A program made the position numbers and the translations under genes. From the NCBI GenBank assembly GCA_002329565.1, contig DCTM01000045.1, forward strand, positions 36,081 to 43,546: a stretch of DNA of 7,466 nt. The letters run 5' to 3'. The notes below the pieces were generated by a model. That model had not been told where the DNA came from. It made no database searches and was given only the letters and a program-made list of their open reading frames with translations. Positions 6,229 to 7,466 of the stretch are shown here, in pieces. Positions within the stretch are counted from its first letter, which is position 1. Every line of letters starts with the position of its first letter. This stretch comes from Firmicutes bacterium UBA1440 (lineage in GTDB: Bacteria; Bacillota; Clostridia; Peptostreptococcales; Anaerovoracaceae).

Positions 6229-7466
6229 ATGATTCGCATAATGAGCAAGAGCGTCGCAGACAAAATCGCTGCAGGCGAGGTGGTCGACAGACCGCTTTCC
6301 GTAATAAAGGAACTCGTTGAAAATGCCATCGACGCAGGTGCAGATGCTGTTACAGTCGAAATCAAAAAAGGCGGGAAATCCTATATAAGAGTAACGGATA
6401 ACGGGTGCGGCATCCCTTATGAGGAAGCAGAGCTCGCTTTTATGCGCCATGCGACGAGCAAAATCGTATCCGACAGCGATCTGGGTAGGATTAAGACGCT
6501 TGGATTTCGCGGTGAGGCCTTGGCCAGCATCGCAGCCGTTTCTCGCACGGAGCTGATAACCAAGATCCGTGAAAGTAAAGTCGGTACTTTGTTGCGCATG
6601 GAAGGGGGACAACAGGTCGAAATCAAATCTATAGGTTGCCCTGACGGTACTACAATCACAATAACCGATTTGTTTTACAACACGCCTGCGCGCCTGAAAT
6701 TCATGAAGGGCGACAGTGCTGAGAGCACACTTATTATCGAATACCTATCCAAGGCGGCACTCGCATACTCATCTGTAAAATTCAAAGTGATTAACAATGA
6801 GAATATTTTGTTCACAACAAGCGGAAACGGTGATCTGCACAGGAATATTCTCATGATTTACGGCAACGAAATCGGCAGAGAGCTGGTAGCCGTTGAAAAG
6901 AGTACAGAGCATGGAACGATTAAAGGTTATGTATCCAATCCCGCGTTTTCACAGAACAATCGCAAACATCAGATATTCTTTGTTAACGGCCGTTCGATTC
7001 GCAGTAAGGTGATTGAGAAGGGTCTCGATGCAGCTTATACAGAGCGTCTGTTCAGCGGAAGATTTCCGGTCGCATTTCTGTTCCTCGAATTGCCGCCCGA
7101 AAGCTTGGATGTGAATATTCACCCGAATAAGCTTGAAGTGCGTTTCGACAATGAACTTGCGATTTATGATCTCGTGCACAGCGCGGTCAGGGAGGCTCTT
7201 GCAAGCGGAGATGCAATTCCGCAGATCAGAGCTAAGAATATTTTTAAAGTACCTGCGGTTGAACCCGAAACAAAATCAGAAAAAAGCGCAAACACTCATA
7301 AAGCAGAATCGGAAGAAATACCGGAGGTTATCGATCTTAACGAAACAAGAGTCGACATAAAAAGTTTATTGTCGATATTGCGCGAGGAGCAGCAGGCACA
7401 GGAGCAGATCAGTTTTACGGAGGCACCGCCTGAATACCTCGTTGTGCCTAAGGCACCAAAGCTTGA
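6229..7466 (+). CDS. mutL: DNA mismatch repair protein MutL, 3'-truncated by window edge
   Basis: MutL couples mismatch-bound MutS to strand incision and excision. The frame is open from the ATG to the window end; 412 complete codons are present and no stop is reached. This is the GHKL ATPase domain plus the start of the linker. Visible: MIRIMSKSVADKIAAGEVV at the N-terminus, catalytic E28 and Mg-binding N32 in KELVENAIDAGA, D57 in DNGCGIP, GFRGEAL (92–98), FYNTPAR (149–155), NGRSI (253–257), and VNIHPNKLEVRF (295–306) whose K301 corresponds to the ATP-contacting Lys of E. coli MutL. From about residue 330 the sequence becomes Glu/Lys/Gln rich and low in conservation, as expected for the linker. 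The C-terminal dimerisation domain, with the endonuclease motif expected in Firmicutes, lies beyond the window. ATG 6229 is preferred over the in-frame ATG at 6241 because the family begins MIRxL just before this helix and the ribosome site is better placed. Confidence 0.97.
   Translation, partial: MIRIMSKSVADKIAAGEVVDRPLSVIKELVENAIDAGADAVTVEIKKGGKSYIRVTDNGCGIPYEEAELAFMRHATSKIVSDSDLGRIKTLGFRGEALASIAAVSRTELITKIRESKVGTLLRMEGGQQVEIKSIGCPDGTTITITDLFYNTPARLKFMKGDSAESTLIIEYLSKAALAYSSVKFKVINNENILFTTSGNGDLHRNILMIYGNEIGRELVAVEKSTEHGTIKGYVSNPAFSQNNRKHQIFFVNGRSIRSKVIEKGLDAAYTERLFSGRFPVAFLFLELPPESLDVNIHPNKLEVRFDNELAIYDLVHSAVREALASGDAIPQIRAKNIFKVPAVEPETKSEKSANTHKAESEEIPEVIDLNETRVDIKSLLSILREEQQAQEQISFTEAPPEYLVVPKAPKL

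Noticed and set aside
1..7466. A novel defence, mobile or biosynthetic system
   Set aside because: Every gene is a recognisable conserved housekeeping family, spacing is operon-like, and no repeats, integrase, transposase or unexplained intergenic region is present.

Overview
The window is a compact, single-strand stretch of chromosomal housekeeping genes, all on the + strand: the 3' part of dxs, then tlyA, a fold-type I aminotransferase, mutS, and the 5' two-thirds or so of mutL. Both edge genes are cut by the window. Gene spacing is tight: dxs and tlyA overlap by 11 nt, and the gaps are 27 nt (tlyA–aminotransferase), 22 nt (aminotransferase–mutS) and 4 nt (mutS–mutL). None of the gaps has room for an intrinsic terminator, so the set reads as one operon or read-through unit. 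No stretch over 300 nt lacks a gene, and I see no RNA genes, insertion sequences, CRISPR arrays, attachment sites or phage genes.

The organism is most likely a Gram-positive anaerobe of the Clostridia, of moderate GC. The evidence is the dxs–tlyA pair and the mutS–mutL pair, both typical of Firmicutes; purine-rich AAAGGAG-type ribosome binding sites; and a MutS with a Q-M-S-L-F clamp motif. This is inference from gene content. I cannot name a family or species.

Region by region: 1–1584 encodes 1-deoxy-D-xylulose-5-phosphate synthase, the entry enzyme of the MEP isoprenoid pathway. 1574–2380 encodes a TlyA-type S4/FtsJ rRNA 2'-O-methyltransferase. 2408–3598 encodes a PLP-dependent aminotransferase of uncertain substrate with markedly biased codons. 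3621–6224 encodes the mismatch sensor MutS. 6229–7466 encodes the ATPase domain and start of the linker of MutL, the MutS partner. MutS and MutL act together in mismatch repair; no direct functional link between the repair pair and the other three genes can be read from the sequence.

I found no undescribed biological system here. The points worth a second look are modest: the aminotransferase sits between two normally separate conserved blocks, where many clostridia carry nadK–argR–recN after tlyA. Its codon use differs sharply from mutL. It has Ser where Thermus-type aspartate aminotransferases carry a substrate-binding Lys. A three-codon mini-ORF abuts its stop codon and contains the mutS ribosome binding site.
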